This document shows positions 45,106 to 53,997 of a stretch of 64,000 nucleotides of DNA, piece by piece. Every line of letters starts with the position of its first letter. The stretch's first letter is position 1. A program made the translations under genes and the position numbers. The notes under the pieces are model-generated. The model was not told the origin of the DNA. It did no database searches and was given only the letters and a program-made list of their open reading frames with translations. This DNA comes from Afipia sp. (GTDB lineage: Bacteria; Pseudomonadota; Alphaproteobacteria; Rhizobiales; Xanthobacteraceae), in NCBI GenBank assembly GCA_024707075.1, contig JANQAK010000003.1:1488001-1552000 (forward strand). Direction: 5' to 3'.

Positions 45106-46134
45106 ATGCGTGAAAGATCAAAGGAACGGATCAAACTCCGCGCCCTCCTCATCGTCTCCTTCTCTTTATTGGTATCGTTCTACGGCACGCAGAATGCACT
45201 GGCCGAAACCGATAAACTGCGCATCGCGCAGCAATTCGGCATCGCCTATCTGCCGCTCATCGTTGCGAACGAAAAGGGCTTCATCGAAGAGGAAGCCCGC
45301 CAACTCGGCATCAAGCCTCCGGCCATCGAATGGCTGCGCCTGTCGGGCGCGGCAGCGATGAACGAAGCGCTCATTTCCGGGAGTCTTGATTTTGCTACTG
45401 CGGGGATCACGCCGATGATCCTGACTTGGGACAAGACGCGCACGACCGCCAAGATCATAGGCATCGCGGCGCTGGGTTCGATGGCCAATATCCTGACCAC
45501 CAATAATCCGAACATCAAGACGCTGGCGGACTTCACCGAGAAGGACCGCATCGCGCTGCCTTCGGTGAAAGTGGGATTCCAGCCCATCGTGCTTCAGATG
45601 GCCGCAGACAAGGCATTCGGCAAATACGACAAGCTGGATGAGCTGACCGTCAGCATGCCCCACCCTGATGCGACGGCGCAGATCCTGTCGGGGCATTCCG
45701 AGATCACGGCGCACTTCACGTCGCCACCATTCTCACAACAGCAACTGGCGAGCGGCAAGGTGCATCAGGTCCTCAACAGCTATGATGTGCTTGGCGGCCC
45801 GCATACATTCAACGTGGTTTACTCGACCGCTAAATTCGTCAACGACAATCCGAAGACGATCCAGGCCTTCGTGAGCGGCCTTGACCGGGCCAACGCGTGG
45901 ATCAAGGCGAATCCGAAGGATGCCGCTGCGCTCTATATCAAGGCAGAGAATTCAAAGCTTTCGCCGGAATTCGTCGAGGGCATCATCCGCGACAAGGACG
46001 TCAACTTCACCACGGTTCCGGAAGGCGCCCAGAAATTCGCCGACTTTGAGGCGAAGGTCGGCCTGATCAAGCAGGCGCCTGCTTCATGGCGGGATCTGTT
46101 CCAGCCCGGCCTTGGAGAGAAGCCGGGAAGCTGA
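45106..46134 (+). CDS. NitT/TauT-type ABC substrate-binding protein
   Basis: The product has 342 residues from the ATG at 45,106, which has AGAGGTG upstream. A start at 45,049 overlapping the ssuD stop (TGATG) would add 19 basic residues. A signal peptide covers about 1-34 (LLIVSFSLLVSFYG, then NALAE). The mature part has RIAQQFGIAYLPLIVANEKGF, ALISGSLDFATAGITPM and HFTSPPFSQQQLASGK, typical of the NMT1/TauA group. It leads the ATPase and permease that follow, and follows ssuD by 56 bases, so it may import the sulfonate that SsuD uses. Confidence 0.88.
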   Translation: MRERSKERIKLRALLIVSFSLLVSFYGTQNALAETDKLRIAQQFGIAYLPLIVANEKGFIEEEARQLGIKPPAIEWLRLSGAAAMNEALISGSLDFATAGITPMILTWDKTRTTAKIIGIAALGSMANILTTNNPNIKTLADFTEKDRIALPSVKVGFQPIVLQMAADKAFGKYDKLDELTVSMPHPDATAQILSGHSEITAHFTSPPFSQQQLASGKVHQVLNSYDVLGGPHTFNVVYSTAKFVNDNPKTIQAFVSGLDRANAWIKANPKDAAALYIKAENSKLSPEFVEGIIRDKDVNFTTVPEGAQKFADFEAKVGLIKQAPASWRDLFQPGLGEKPGS

Positions 46135-46135
46135 T

Positions 46136-46951
46136 GTGAACGTTTTGCCCCGATCAAGCGACCTCGTCAGCGATGGGGTATCACCGCCCCTGCTGGAACT
46201 CGATCATGTCAGCATCCGTTATCCGACCCGCGAAGGTCTACTGACGGCTGTAGAGGACGTCAGTTTCACACTCTCGGAAGGCGAACGGCTTGTTCTGCTC
46301 GGGCCTTCGGGTTGCGGCAAGTCAACGTTGCTGCGCGCGGTCGGCGGATTTCTAAAGCCAAATGTCGGCGAGATCCGCCTGAACGGCCGGCGTGTCGGTG
46401 CGCCGGGTCCGGACCGGATGACCGTTTTTCAGGAATTCGACCAACTGCTGCCGTGGCACACGGTGCTCGGCAACGTCCGCTATGCCCTTGAGCGCGGCAA
46501 AGCCTTATCGCGAGTGGAAGCAGAAGCCGTCGCTCGGGATTGGCTCGGCCGTGTCGGACTGAAGAACTTCGCCGATGCTTACCCCCACACATTATCGGGC
46601 GGGATGAAGCAGCGCGTCGCGATTGCACGCGCCTTCGCGCTAGAGCCAACCCTGCTGCTGATGGACGAGCCGTTCGCAGCGCTGGATGCGCTGACGCGCC
46701 GGCAAATGCAGGATGAACTGCTCAAGCTCTGCGAGGAGACCGGCAGTACGGCCCTATTCGTGACCCACGGCATCGACGAAGCGATCCGCGTCGGAACCCG
46801 TATCCTGGCACTCACGCCGCATCCGGGCCGGCTGGCCGCGACGTTTGACGTCCCGCTCGCCAGCCGCGTCCGCGGTACGGCAACGTTCGCAGAACTGGAG
46901 CAACGGATCCAGCAGAGCGTCTTTGCTGATCCGGAAACCGAACATGCCTGA
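46136..46951 (+). CDS. NitT/TauT-family ABC transporter ATP-binding protein
   Basis: The product has 271 residues from a GTG at 46,136 with GGGAAG upstream, two bases after the preceding stop. Walker A GPSGCGKST, FQEFDQLLPWHTVLGNV around the Q-loop, LSGGMKQR and LLLMDEPFAALD are intact. The H-loop reads FVTHGIDEAI, keeping the histidine. The C-terminus extends past the usual SsuB end by about 25 residues. It overlaps the permease gene by 8 bases. Confidence 0.9.
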   Translation: MNVLPRSSDLVSDGVSPPLLELDHVSIRYPTREGLLTAVEDVSFTLSEGERLVLLGPSGCGKSTLLRAVGGFLKPNVGEIRLNGRRVGAPGPDRMTVFQEFDQLLPWHTVLGNVRYALERGKALSRVEAEAVARDWLGRVGLKNFADAYPHTLSGGMKQRVAIARAFALEPTLLLMDEPFAALDALTRRQMQDELLKLCEETGSTALFVTHGIDEAIRVGTRILALTPHPGRLAATFDVPLASRVRGTATFAELEQRIQQSVFADPETEHA

Positions 46952-47768
46952 CATCGCCGCGCCACATCTGGTCCGCGCTCCGACCCTGAGCCGCGCGTTC
47001 GCAGGTACGCCCTGGCGGCGCGCGGTCATACTCGCGGGCTTCGCACTCGTCTGGGAGTTCTATGCGCGCTGGCTCGACAATGCCCTGCTGTTCCCAACCT
47101 TGGGAGCGACACTGTCGGCGCTGTGGTCGGCGGTTCTGTCTGGTGAGTTGCCGGACCGCACGCTCACGTCACTGCGCGTGCTGATGACCGGCTACGCGCT
47201 GGGGATTGCCCTCGCCGCGGTGTTCACGACCCTCGCCGCCTTGTCCCGCTGGGGCAACGAGGCGCTCGGCTTGTTGACGTCGATGTTCAATCCGCTTCCG
47301 GCGATTGCGCTGCTGCCCGTTGCACTGTTGTGGTTCGGCATCGGGACGCCGAGCCTGATCTTCGTCATTGTGCATTCGGTTCTGTGGCCCGTGTCGCTCG
47401 CCTGTTACGGCGGCTTTCTCGCCGTGCCGCCGACGCTGCGGATGGCCGGCCGCAATCTCGGCGTGTCAGGCGGGCGCTTCGTGGTGGAAATTCTCGTTCC
47501 CGCAGCCTTTCCGCAAATCCTGTCCGGCTTGCGCATCGGCTGGGCTTTTGCCTGGCGGACGTTGATCGCGGCGGAACTGGTCTTCGGCGTCAGCGCACGC
47601 TCCGGGGGCCTCGGCTGGTTCATCTACACCAGCCGCGCTCAGTTGGAGACCGCCAGCGTATTCGCGGGATTGCTGACCGTCATTTTGATCGGGCTGGTGG
47701 TCGAGGAATTGATCTTCAAGACGATTAGTCGCTTTACCGTAGAGCGGTGGGGACAGCAGCTTTCATAG
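46944..47768 (+). CDS. NitT/TauT-family ABC transporter permease
   Basis: The 274-residue membrane protein starts at the ATG at 46,944 within the end of the ATPase gene. It has about six helices, FNPLPAIALLPVALLWFGIG and the EAA loop GRNLGVSGGRFVVEILVPAAFPQ. It is the last gene of the binding-protein/ATPase/permease cassette and the last intact gene before the relic zone next to the tRNA. Confidence 0.9.
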   Translation: MPDIAAPHLVRAPTLSRAFAGTPWRRAVILAGFALVWEFYARWLDNALLFPTLGATLSALWSAVLSGELPDRTLTSLRVLMTGYALGIALAAVFTTLAALSRWGNEALGLLTSMFNPLPAIALLPVALLWFGIGTPSLIFVIVHSVLWPVSLACYGGFLAVPPTLRMAGRNLGVSGGRFVVEILVPAAFPQILSGLRIGWAFAWRTLIAAELVFGVSARSGGLGWFIYTSRAQLETASVFAGLLTVILIGLVVEELIFKTISRFTVERWGQQLS

Positions 47769-47980
47769 GATTGTCGAATAGAGCCGGACCGGCACCCGTA
47801 TGGCAGCACCTGCCGGACAGCACGCGAAATCGCACCACCAAGAGATACTCCGAAAATTAGTCGGCTTCCCTTCATTGGCCGCAGCGCTGCAAGATCTTTT
47901 CCCAGAGAAGCACGAACCACGGCATTTGTGGTTTTCGTACCGCCCAAGCCGGGCATGAATTTTCAATACCGCAAGATTCG

Positions 47981-48254
47981 CCACCAGCGAGCGGCTATGC
48001 CGTCGTAGGTGTCGCAGCCGATGTTCGCCTTAACGGTGGCGTCATTTCAGAAGCGACCCTTGGCATCACCGGTGCATCGGCCCGGGCGTTTGCGGCTGAT
48101 GCAGCGATCGACTTTCCGATCGGGAAAACCCTTTCAACCGACACGATTGAGAACGCCGCAATACTCGCAAGCAAGCACGCCGACTGCCTGCCGGATCATT
48201 ATGCATCAGCGGACTATCGCAAAGCATCTCGTCAGGACGGAGGTCGCGCGTGTC
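47981..48254 (+). pseudogene. Relic of a molybdenum-hydroxylase FAD-binding subunit (CoxM-like)
   Basis: One frame reads PPASGYAVVGVAADVRLNG, then ASARAFAADAAIDF and ADCLPDHYASADYRKHLVR, matching the C-terminal part of the FAD subunit of CO dehydrogenase/xanthine dehydrogenase-type enzymes. No start, and the N-terminal FAD domain is absent. About 90 residues remain. Bases 47,769-47,980 before it hold nothing that I can support. Confidence 0.6.
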
Positions 48255-48261
48255 AGTGAAT

Positions 48262-48485
48262 GCTCGGGACCGAAGAAAAGCGCCCCGAAGCTTTCCAGAA
48301 CACCGAGCACCAACCCTCCGACTAAAACACCCGATACGCTGCCGAGACCACCAAGCACGCAGATCACGAAAGCCTTGCCGAGATAGGCTGTGCCGGCGAG
48401 CGGAGAAATCGGAAAGATCGGACTAAGAAGAGCACCCGCCGCCCCTGCAAGAGCTGCGCCCAGTGCGAAAGTACGCCCAGCCCTC
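48262..48485 (-). pseudogene. Relic of a branched-chain amino acid permease (LivH-like)
   Basis: The minus strand reads GRTFALGAALAGAAGALLSP, then GKAFVICVLGGLGSVSGVLVG and GGLVLGVLESFGALFFGP. These are the last helices of a LivH/LivM-type permease, including the conserved GGLGS turn. Only about 75 residues survive, without a start, and the fragment abuts the CoxM relic in the opposite direction. Confidence 0.6.
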
Positions 48486-48488
48486 AGA

Positions 48489-48566
48489 ACAAGTCAGTTG
48501 GACCACCACCCACATCACCTGCGGCAAGCGGCTAATGCCATCGGCTATCGCAGGCGAAACGAAACA
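48489..48566 (-). pseudogene. Relic of an MFS transporter beside the tRNA
   Basis: A frame reads FVSPAIADGISRLPQVMWVV, resembling the loop 2-3 motif and following helix of an MFS carrier. The same part of a related carrier survives at 18,657-18,800 (FISGPISDRTGRSLEVLWV). Confidence 0.35.
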
Positions 48567-48631
48567 TTGTCAGTATCATTGTCAAAGCCGAAACCGGCCG
48601 ATCCCGCTGTTGTTCAAGCCATTGAAAACAT

Positions 48632-48707
48632 TGGTGGGCCCGGCAGGACTCGAACCTGCAACCAGACCGTTATGAGCGGTCGGCTCTAACCATTGAGCTA
48701 CAGGCCC
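48632..48707 (-). tRNA. tRNA-Ile2 (CAT anticodon, lysidine type)
   Basis: The minus strand folds into a cloverleaf: acceptor GGGCCTG with CGGGCCC, D-arm AGCTCAATGGTTAGAGC, anticodon stem GACCG/CGGTC around loop CTCATAA (anticodon CAT), T-arm with GGTTCGAGTCC and an encoded CCA. The strong GC acceptor and the overall resemblance to E. coli ileX identify the isoleucine tRNA whose C34 is changed to lysidine, rather than a methionine tRNA. Its 3' end faces the accessory region. Confidence 0.93.
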
Positions 48708-48881
48708 CGCCGGCCCGCCATGGCGGCAGGCAACGGTGCAACCACCCCATACAATGACCGCCGCCGCCGGGCAATCGTACCCGTGCGCATCCCGTAAATA
48801 TCCCGGATTACTGGCGTTATTTGCCGGCTTCAGCCGCGATCCGGTCCAAAAGCCGGTTTCAGTCACGCGCGGTGCGAATCC

Positions 48882-50141
48882 TCAATCGGATTCGTCCGCC
48901 AATTCATCGATGGCATCGTACACCAGATCGAGGTCGCTCGCCGTGCTGCAATAGGGCGGCATGATGTAGATCGTATTGCCAAGCGGCCGGACCAGCAGGC
49001 CCCGTGCGAGAAATCCGCGATAAAGTCTCGGGCCGATGTCGGCCAGATAGCCCGCATCCTTGGCCGCAATATCGAGCGCCGCGATGGTTCCGATCTGACG
49101 AACATTCGTGAAGCGTCGGTCGTCACGAAAACGAGCCAGCCTCTCTTGATGAAGAGCCGCAATCGCGCCGATACGCTCCATCACTGGCTCACGCTGCCAG
49201 ATTTCGAGATTGGCCAGCGCTGCGGCGCATGCAATCGGATTCGCCGTGTAGGAACTGGAATGAAAGAACGTGCGGCTGCGGTCCTCCGAATAATGGGCAT
49301 CGAAGATGTCCGCGCGACACAGCGTCACCGCCAACGGCAACGAGCCTCCCGTCAGTCCCTTCGAATAGCAGGCGATGTCCGGCGCGATATCGGCCTGCTC
49401 GCAGGCGAACAATGTGCCGGTACGTCCCCATCCCGTCATCACCTCGTCGGCGATCAAAAGAACATCGTGTGCCGCGCAGACGCGCTTCATTCCAGCAAGA
49501 ACCTGCGGCGGATAGATCAACATGCCACCCGCGCCGAGCACAAGCGGCTCGACGATCAACGCGGCAACATCGCCCCGCATGCAGGCGGCATCGAGCGCAT
49601 CCAGCGTCTCCTGCTCGCGACCCGCCGCGGGAAAGGGAATCCGTTCGACATCGAACAACAACCGATCGTATGGCGCGTTGAACACGCCGCGCTCGCCGAC
49701 CGACATCCCGCCAATGGTGTCGCCATGATAGGCGCCTTCCAGCGCCAGAATGCGGCTGCGCTTGCTGCCGTGATGCCGCCAGAAGCCGAGCGCCATTTTC
49801 AGCGCGACTTCAACCGACGTGGATCCGCTGTCGGAGAAGAAAACGTATTCAAGCTCCGGCGGCGTGATGGAAATAAGATGGCGTGCGAGCTTTTCCGCAG
49901 GCTCATGCGTGAAGCCGGCGAAGATCACCTGATCGAGCCGATCCGCCTGATCCTTGATGGCCTGCATGATATGAGGATGCCGGTGGCCGTGGGTCACAAC
50001 CCACCACGACGAAATCGCATCGAAAATGCGCCGGCCATCGGCGGCCTCGAGCCACGCGCCCTCGCCTTTCGAAACCATGATCGCGTCAGGCTGCACCGCG
50101 TGCTGCGTGAACGGATGCCAAACCGGCGATCTCGATGTCAT
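48882..50141 (-). CDS. bioA: Adenosylmethionine-8-amino-7-oxononanoate aminotransferase
   Basis: The 419-residue class III aminotransferase transfers an amino group from S-adenosylmethionine to KAPA to form DAPA in biotin synthesis. The N-terminus [37 protein letters not shown] and [17 protein letters not shown] are typical. The pyridoxal phosphate lysine is K261 in [14 protein letters not shown], and [11 protein letters not shown] provides the cofactor aspartate. The start overlaps the bioD stop by 4 bases, the last step in a bioF-bioD-bioA series. bioB is not in the window. Confidence 0.95.
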   Translation of the reverse strand: MTSRSPVWHPFTQHAVQPDAIMVSKGEGAWLEAADGRRIFDAISSWWVVTHGHRHPHIMQAIKDQADRLDQVIFAGFTHEPAEKLARHLISITPPELEYVFFSDSGSTSVEVALKMALGFWRHHGSKRSRILALEGAYHGDTIGGMSVGERGVFNAPYDRLLFDVERIPFPAAGREQETLDALDAACMRGDVAALIVEPLVLGAGGMLIYPPQVLAGMKRVCAAHDVLLIADEVMTGWGRTGTLFACEQADIAPDIACYSKGLTGGSLPLAVTLCRADIFDAHYSEDRSRTFFHSSSYTANPIACAAALANLEIWQREPVMERIGAIAALHQERLARFRDDRRFTNVRQIGTIAALDIAAKDAGYLADIGPRLYRGFLARGLLVRPLGNTIYIMPPYCSTASDLDLVYDAIDELADESD

Positions 50142-50779
50142 GAGACGGAGTCCTTGAGAAAATCGCCAACATTGAAATGCTGTGCAAACGCCGAGCGCAA
50201 GGCCTCATGCGTCAGCGATACAAGGCGCGGCAAGCGGCCAAGGCGCTGCACACGGCCCATCCCGCAAATGATCTGCTCGGATTCCATATTCTCATCGCCA
50301 ATGAAGGCGACGCCGAGCAGCGGGATATTACGCGCCCGCAGCGCCTCGATCGACAACAGACTGTGATTGATCGTGCCGAGCGTGGTCCGCGCGCAGAGCG
50401 CTATCGGCACCCGCCATCGCGCCATGACATCTATATATGTGATGCTCTCCGTTAGCGGCACCATCAGACCGCCGGCGCCTTCCACCACCAGCGGCCGGGC
50501 GACATCCGGCAGAGCGAGCGCATTCGGATTGATGACAAGACCATCGATCTTCGCGGCGAGATGGGGCGATGCCGGTGTCTTCAATCGATAGGCCTCGGGC
50601 AACAGGCGATCTTGCGGAAGGCCGGACAGCCGCAGCACGGTCTCGCAATCAGTCTCTTCGCCGAGGCCCGCCTGGATCGGCTTCCAGTAAAACCCGTCAA
50701 GCGCGCCGGCGAGGGCCGCGGCGAACACCGTCTTGCCGATTCCGGTATCGGTGCCGGTGACGACGATGCGCGCAGTCAT
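50138..50779 (-). CDS. bioD: Dethiobiotin synthetase
   Basis: The 213-residue ATPase closes the ureido ring of dethiobiotin from DAPA, CO2 and ATP. The P-loop GTDTGIGKT is at 9-17. FYWKPIQAG and [11 protein letters not shown], the substrate and phosphate loops of BioD, are present. The start overlaps the bioF stop by 4 bases and the stop overlaps the bioA start. Confidence 0.95.
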   Translation of the reverse strand: MTARIVVTGTDTGIGKTVFAAALAGALDGFYWKPIQAGLGEETDCETVLRLSGLPQDRLLPEAYRLKTPASPHLAAKIDGLVINPNALALPDVARPLVVEGAGGLMVPLTESITYIDVMARWRVPIALCARTTLGTINHSLLSIEALRARNIPLLGVAFIGDENMESEQIICGMGRVQRLGRLPRLVSLTHEALRSAFAQHFNVGDFLKDSVS

Positions 50780-51906
50780 GCCGCTTGCCGCATGTCTTCA
50801 GCCAGCGCCTCGAACAGTTCCGCGACGATGGCCTCATTGACGTTCAGCGTCAGCGCGATCCGCAGCCGCGCGGTGCCCTCCGGAACGGTCGGCGGCCGGA
50901 TCGCACGAATGTCGAAACCCCGGCGCTGCAAGGACGCGGCAACGGCGACCGCCGCACGATCCGCGCCGATAATCACCGGCAGAATCTGCGAGCCAGACGC
51001 CGCGATGTTGCAACGACGGCGCAACTCGTCGCCTGCGAACTGAACCAGGCGCGCAAGCCGCTCGCGGCGCGCGGGATTGGTGCGTGAAATCTCGATCGCC
51101 GCACGCGTGATCGCCGCCACCAGCGGCGACGGCGCGGTTGCGAAGATAAAAGGGCGCGCGCGGTTGACGAGAAAGTCGCGGATCGTGCGCGATGCGAGAA
51201 TAAAACCTCCGACGGTGCCAAGCGCCTTACCGCAGGTATGCAGCGTGATAACGTTGTCGCGGCCTTCGAACGCCGCGGCCAGTCCCCGCCCCTGCGGACC
51301 CAGCACACCGGTCGCATGCGCCTCATCGATCACGACCATCGCCTCGTGACGGTCGGCGACCGCAAACAGTTCGGCAAAATCCGGACTGTCGCCGTCCATG
51401 CTGTAAAGGCTTTCCACCGAGATCCAAGGCCGGCCTTTGCCGCCGGCTGCACGCCAGCGCTGGATCGCGGCGTCGAACGCATCGACATTATTATGTGGGA
51501 CGCCGACATAATCGGCGCGGCCACTACGCAGGCCTTCATGGGCGCTGGCGTGAATCAGTTCGTCATGAACAACGAGATCGCCACGCTGCGGCAGCGTCGA
51601 GAAGATCGCATGGTTGGCGACAAAGCCGCCGCCGAAATAAAGCGCAGTCTCCGCGCCGAAGTAAGCCGCGGCCTCAGCCTCAAGCGCTTCGTGCTCGGGA
51701 TGATTGCCGCGCAGCAGGCGCGAGCCGCCCGCTCCGACCGGAACGCCACGCGCTACAGCCTCGGCGGCTGCGCGTTTCAGTTCGTCGGACTCGGCCAGCC
51801 CCAGATAATCATTCGATGTGAAGTCGATTCCGGTGCGGTCGCGAAGCGAGCGCAAGCGTCCCCGCCCCTCAAGATCGCGCAAGTCCGCTGTGAATGGCTC
51901 ATGCAT
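50776..51906 (-). CDS. bioF: 8-amino-7-oxononanoate synthase
   Basis: The 376-residue enzyme condenses pimeloyl thioester with alanine. Signatures include [32 protein letters not shown] and [17 protein letters not shown]. The pyridoxal phosphate lysine is K227 in [10 protein letters not shown]. It is the first gene of bioF-bioD-bioA; panD lies 110 bases upstream on the same strand with a palindromic repeat between. Confidence 0.95.
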   Translation of the reverse strand: MHEPFTADLRDLEGRGRLRSLRDRTGIDFTSNDYLGLAESDELKRAAAEAVARGVPVGAGGSRLLRGNHPEHEALEAEAAAYFGAETALYFGGGFVANHAIFSTLPQRGDLVVHDELIHASAHEGLRSGRADYVGVPHNNVDAFDAAIQRWRAAGGKGRPWISVESLYSMDGDSPDFAELFAVADRHEAMVVIDEAHATGVLGPQGRGLAAAFEGRDNVITLHTCGKALGTVGGFILASRTIRDFLVNRARPFIFATAPSPLVAAITRAAIEISRTNPARRERLARLVQFAGDELRRRCNIAASGSQILPVIIGADRAAVAVAASLQRRGFDIRAIRPPTVPEGTARLRIALTLNVNEAIVAELFEALAEDMRQAA

Positions 51907-51972
51907 GCATCAAATCCTGAGTGTCGCGAAGGAAGATGGATGCGGGCAAATACCGCGCTGGAGTTTTTGTTT

Positions 51973-52016
51973 GGCATGATCCCTTCCGAAAAGCGGCTTT
52001 CGCTTTTCGGGATCAC
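51973..52016. repeat. Dispersed palindromic repeat (GGCATGATCC type)
   Basis: GGCATGATCC is followed by CCGAAAAGC and, after a short loop, GCTTTTCGGGATCA, giving a near-perfect hairpin. A related element lies at 56,775-56,821. Elements of this form are dispersed in Bradyrhizobium-type genomes. It sits between panD and bioF and may affect mRNA stability. Confidence 0.75.
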
Positions 52017-52018
52017 AT

Positions 52019-52366
52019 CTAGAGTTTCCTGTTCTTTTCATCGACGAGAACGACGCGCGGCTGAAACTGCCGCGCTTCGGCCTCATCGAAATTCGCATAG
52101 GCCACGATGATGACCTTGTCGCCCATCATCGCAAGCCGCGCCGCCGCGCCGTTCAATCCGATGATGCCGGAGCCGGCAGGCGCTTCGATGACATAGGTCG
52201 AGAAACGCGCACCGGTATCGATATTGTAGATGTCGACACGCTCGTTGATGAGGAAACCGGCGGCATCGATCAGCGTCCGATCGATAGAGATCGAGCCTTC
52301 ATAGTGCAAATCCGCCTCGGTCACGCGTGCGCGGTGGATCTTGCCCTTCATCAGCGTGACATGCAT
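52019..52366 (-). CDS. panD: Aspartate 1-decarboxylase
   Basis: The 115-residue proenzyme cuts itself between Gly24 and Ser25 (HYEGSISID) to make the pyruvoyl cofactor; the cut is visible by motif. It then makes beta-alanine from aspartate for pantothenate and coenzyme [16 protein letters not shown] matches the family N-terminus, and the start at 52,366 is preferred over the internal ATG by five codons because of family length. It may be in one transcription unit with the bio genes. Confidence 0.95.
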   Translation of the reverse strand: MHVTLMKGKIHRARVTEADLHYEGSISIDRTLIDAAGFLINERVDIYNIDTGARFSTYVIEAPAGSGIIGLNGAAARLAMMGDKVIIVAYANFDEAEARQFQPRVVLVDEKNRKL

Positions 52367-52467
52367 CGGCGTGCTCTGGTTGCGGCGCGAACGTTTCGCG
52401 CAAAAGTCCGTTAGGACGGTCGCCCGCTCAGGTCAAGACTTTAGGATTGGAAGGAAACGAATGACTG

Positions 52468-53703
52468 TCAGGCAAAAGCCATGCGGCGGCGTGCGCGCAC
52501 CAGCAGCGCCACGACGATGGTCACATTCAGAGCATTCCAGCCGACACCGTTCAGGAATGCCGCTGCATAGGAGCCGGTCGCGTCGAAGATCACGCCGGAA
52601 ACCCATCCCCCTAACGACATGCCGATCACCGACGCGAAGATCACCATGCCCACCCGGGTCGCGGCTTCGCTGGACGGCATCGATTCGCGCACGATGATGG
52701 CATAGCTCGGCACGATGCCGCCCTGAAACAGGCCGAACATCGCGGAGATAATGTACAGCGACGTCAGGCCGTCGAAGAACAGATAGAACATCAGCGCGAC
52801 GCCCTGCGCGATCGAGCCGACCAGCAGCGTGCGCAGCCCGCCGATGCGATCCGCAAGAAACCCGGAACCGATCCGGCTGACGATGCCGAAGGCCAGCATC
52901 AGCGACAGCATCTCCGCGCCGCGCGCGACACCGTAACCGAGATCGCCGCAATAGGCGACGATGTGAACCTGCGGCATCGACATCGCCACGCAACAGGCAA
53001 CGGCTGCGATACAAAGCATAATGGTCAGCGTATTCGTATTAATCTGGAGATCGACGCGTGGCGGCGGCGCATTCTCATGCGAGCGCACGGATTCGCTGCC
53101 GATCTGCCAGTGGAGGATCGCGACCACGATGGCCATGGCAATGGCGCAGCCGATACCGATGGCGATATGCGTGGCGCGCCATCCGGCATAGGCGGTTCCG
53201 CGCTCGACGATGGGAGGCCAGAACGCGCCGGCGATGTAATTTCCGCTAGCCGCGATGGTGACCGCAAGGCCTCGATGACGGTCGAACCAGTGCGATGCCT
53301 CGGTCATCAGCGGCCCGAAGGTCGCCGCGGCGCCAAGACCGATCAGAAAGTGCATCAGGTTGAACTGCCAGAGCGCGGTCGCGTATCCCGCCCCGAGGTA
53401 ACCCAGCAACATCGCGACGATGCCGATGGCGATAGCCGGCACGATGCCGAAGCGGTCCGATAGCCCGCCCATTCCGACGCCGCCGAGGCCGAAACCGAGC
53501 ATGGTGCAGGTGAAGGCCAGCGAGGCTGCGCCCCGGGTCGCGCCGAAGTCGGCCTGCACGATCGGGATAACCACTACCACCGACCACATGCCGACGCTGC
53601 CGATCGATCCTATAATCAGGGCAATACCCAGCCGTACCCACGCAGCGCGTGAGTCCGGCGTGAAAGCCGCCAATGATGCTGTGGAATCGATAGAGCCCGG
53701 CAC
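52468..53703 (-). CDS. Major facilitator superfamily transporter
   Basis: The 411-residue carrier has twelve predicted helices. The loop 2-3 motif is GGLSDRFGIVPA and its repeat in the second half is GFLADRIGGLRT. The conserved LMTEASHWFDRHRGLAVTIA matches MFS carriers of the oxalate/formate-antiporter or monocarboxylate type. The substrate is unknown. It is on the minus strand, opposite to flhA, from which it is separated by about 300 bp. Confidence 0.85.
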   Translation of the reverse strand: MPGSIDSTASLAAFTPDSRAAWVRLGIALIIGSIGSVGMWSVVVVIPIVQADFGATRGAASLAFTCTMLGFGLGGVGMGGLSDRFGIVPAIAIGIVAMLLGYLGAGYATALWQFNLMHFLIGLGAAATFGPLMTEASHWFDRHRGLAVTIAASGNYIAGAFWPPIVERGTAYAGWRATHIAIGIGCAIAMAIVVAILHWQIGSESVRSHENAPPPRVDLQINTNTLTIMLCIAAVACCVAMSMPQVHIVAYCGDLGYGVARGAEMLSLMLAFGIVSRIGSGFLADRIGGLRTLLVGSIAQGVALMFYLFFDGLTSLYIISAMFGLFQGGIVPSYAIIVRESMPSSEAATRVGMVIFASVIGMSLGGWVSGVIFDATGSYAAAFLNGVGWNALNVTIVVALLVRARRRMAFA

Positions 53704-53812
53704 GCACGCAACCTCGTCGGCATTGCCGCTTGGGTCAAGTCATTCTCCGAATAGGGGTTATGCGAGAATATCATCCTCTCGCACCAGCGAAATGGGCCGC
53801 CGGCGTCCCCCG

Positions 53813-53831
53813 TTAACTCTTTACTAACCAT
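53813..53831 (+). promoter_or_regulatory. Putative CtrA-binding site upstream of flhA
   Basis: TTAA, seven bases, then CTAACCAT resembles the CtrA consensus TTAA-N7-TTAA(CCAT). It lies about 170 bp before the flhA start. Since ctrA is in the same window and controls flagellar genes in alphaproteobacteria, regulation of flhA is plausible. The region 53,704-53,997 holds no other gene. Confidence 0.5.
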
Positions 53832-53997
53832 AAACTGGGCAAATTTTGCCGAGTGAAGTCGAGTGTCGTCGGTCGTGCAGAACGGGGGAATGCCCGTGGA
53901 TGCCAGTGCGGTGCCTCACTTTAGGAACGGTGGCCCTTCGGCCGCCGCTCACGTCTTTGGGGCTCGCGAACGACATGCGCGGGGGGAAGCGGCGGCG

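Noticed and set aside
47639-47984. Two minus-strand frames after the last ABC permease gene
   Set aside because: No ribosome sites, no family, and they overlap the permease gene or its tail.
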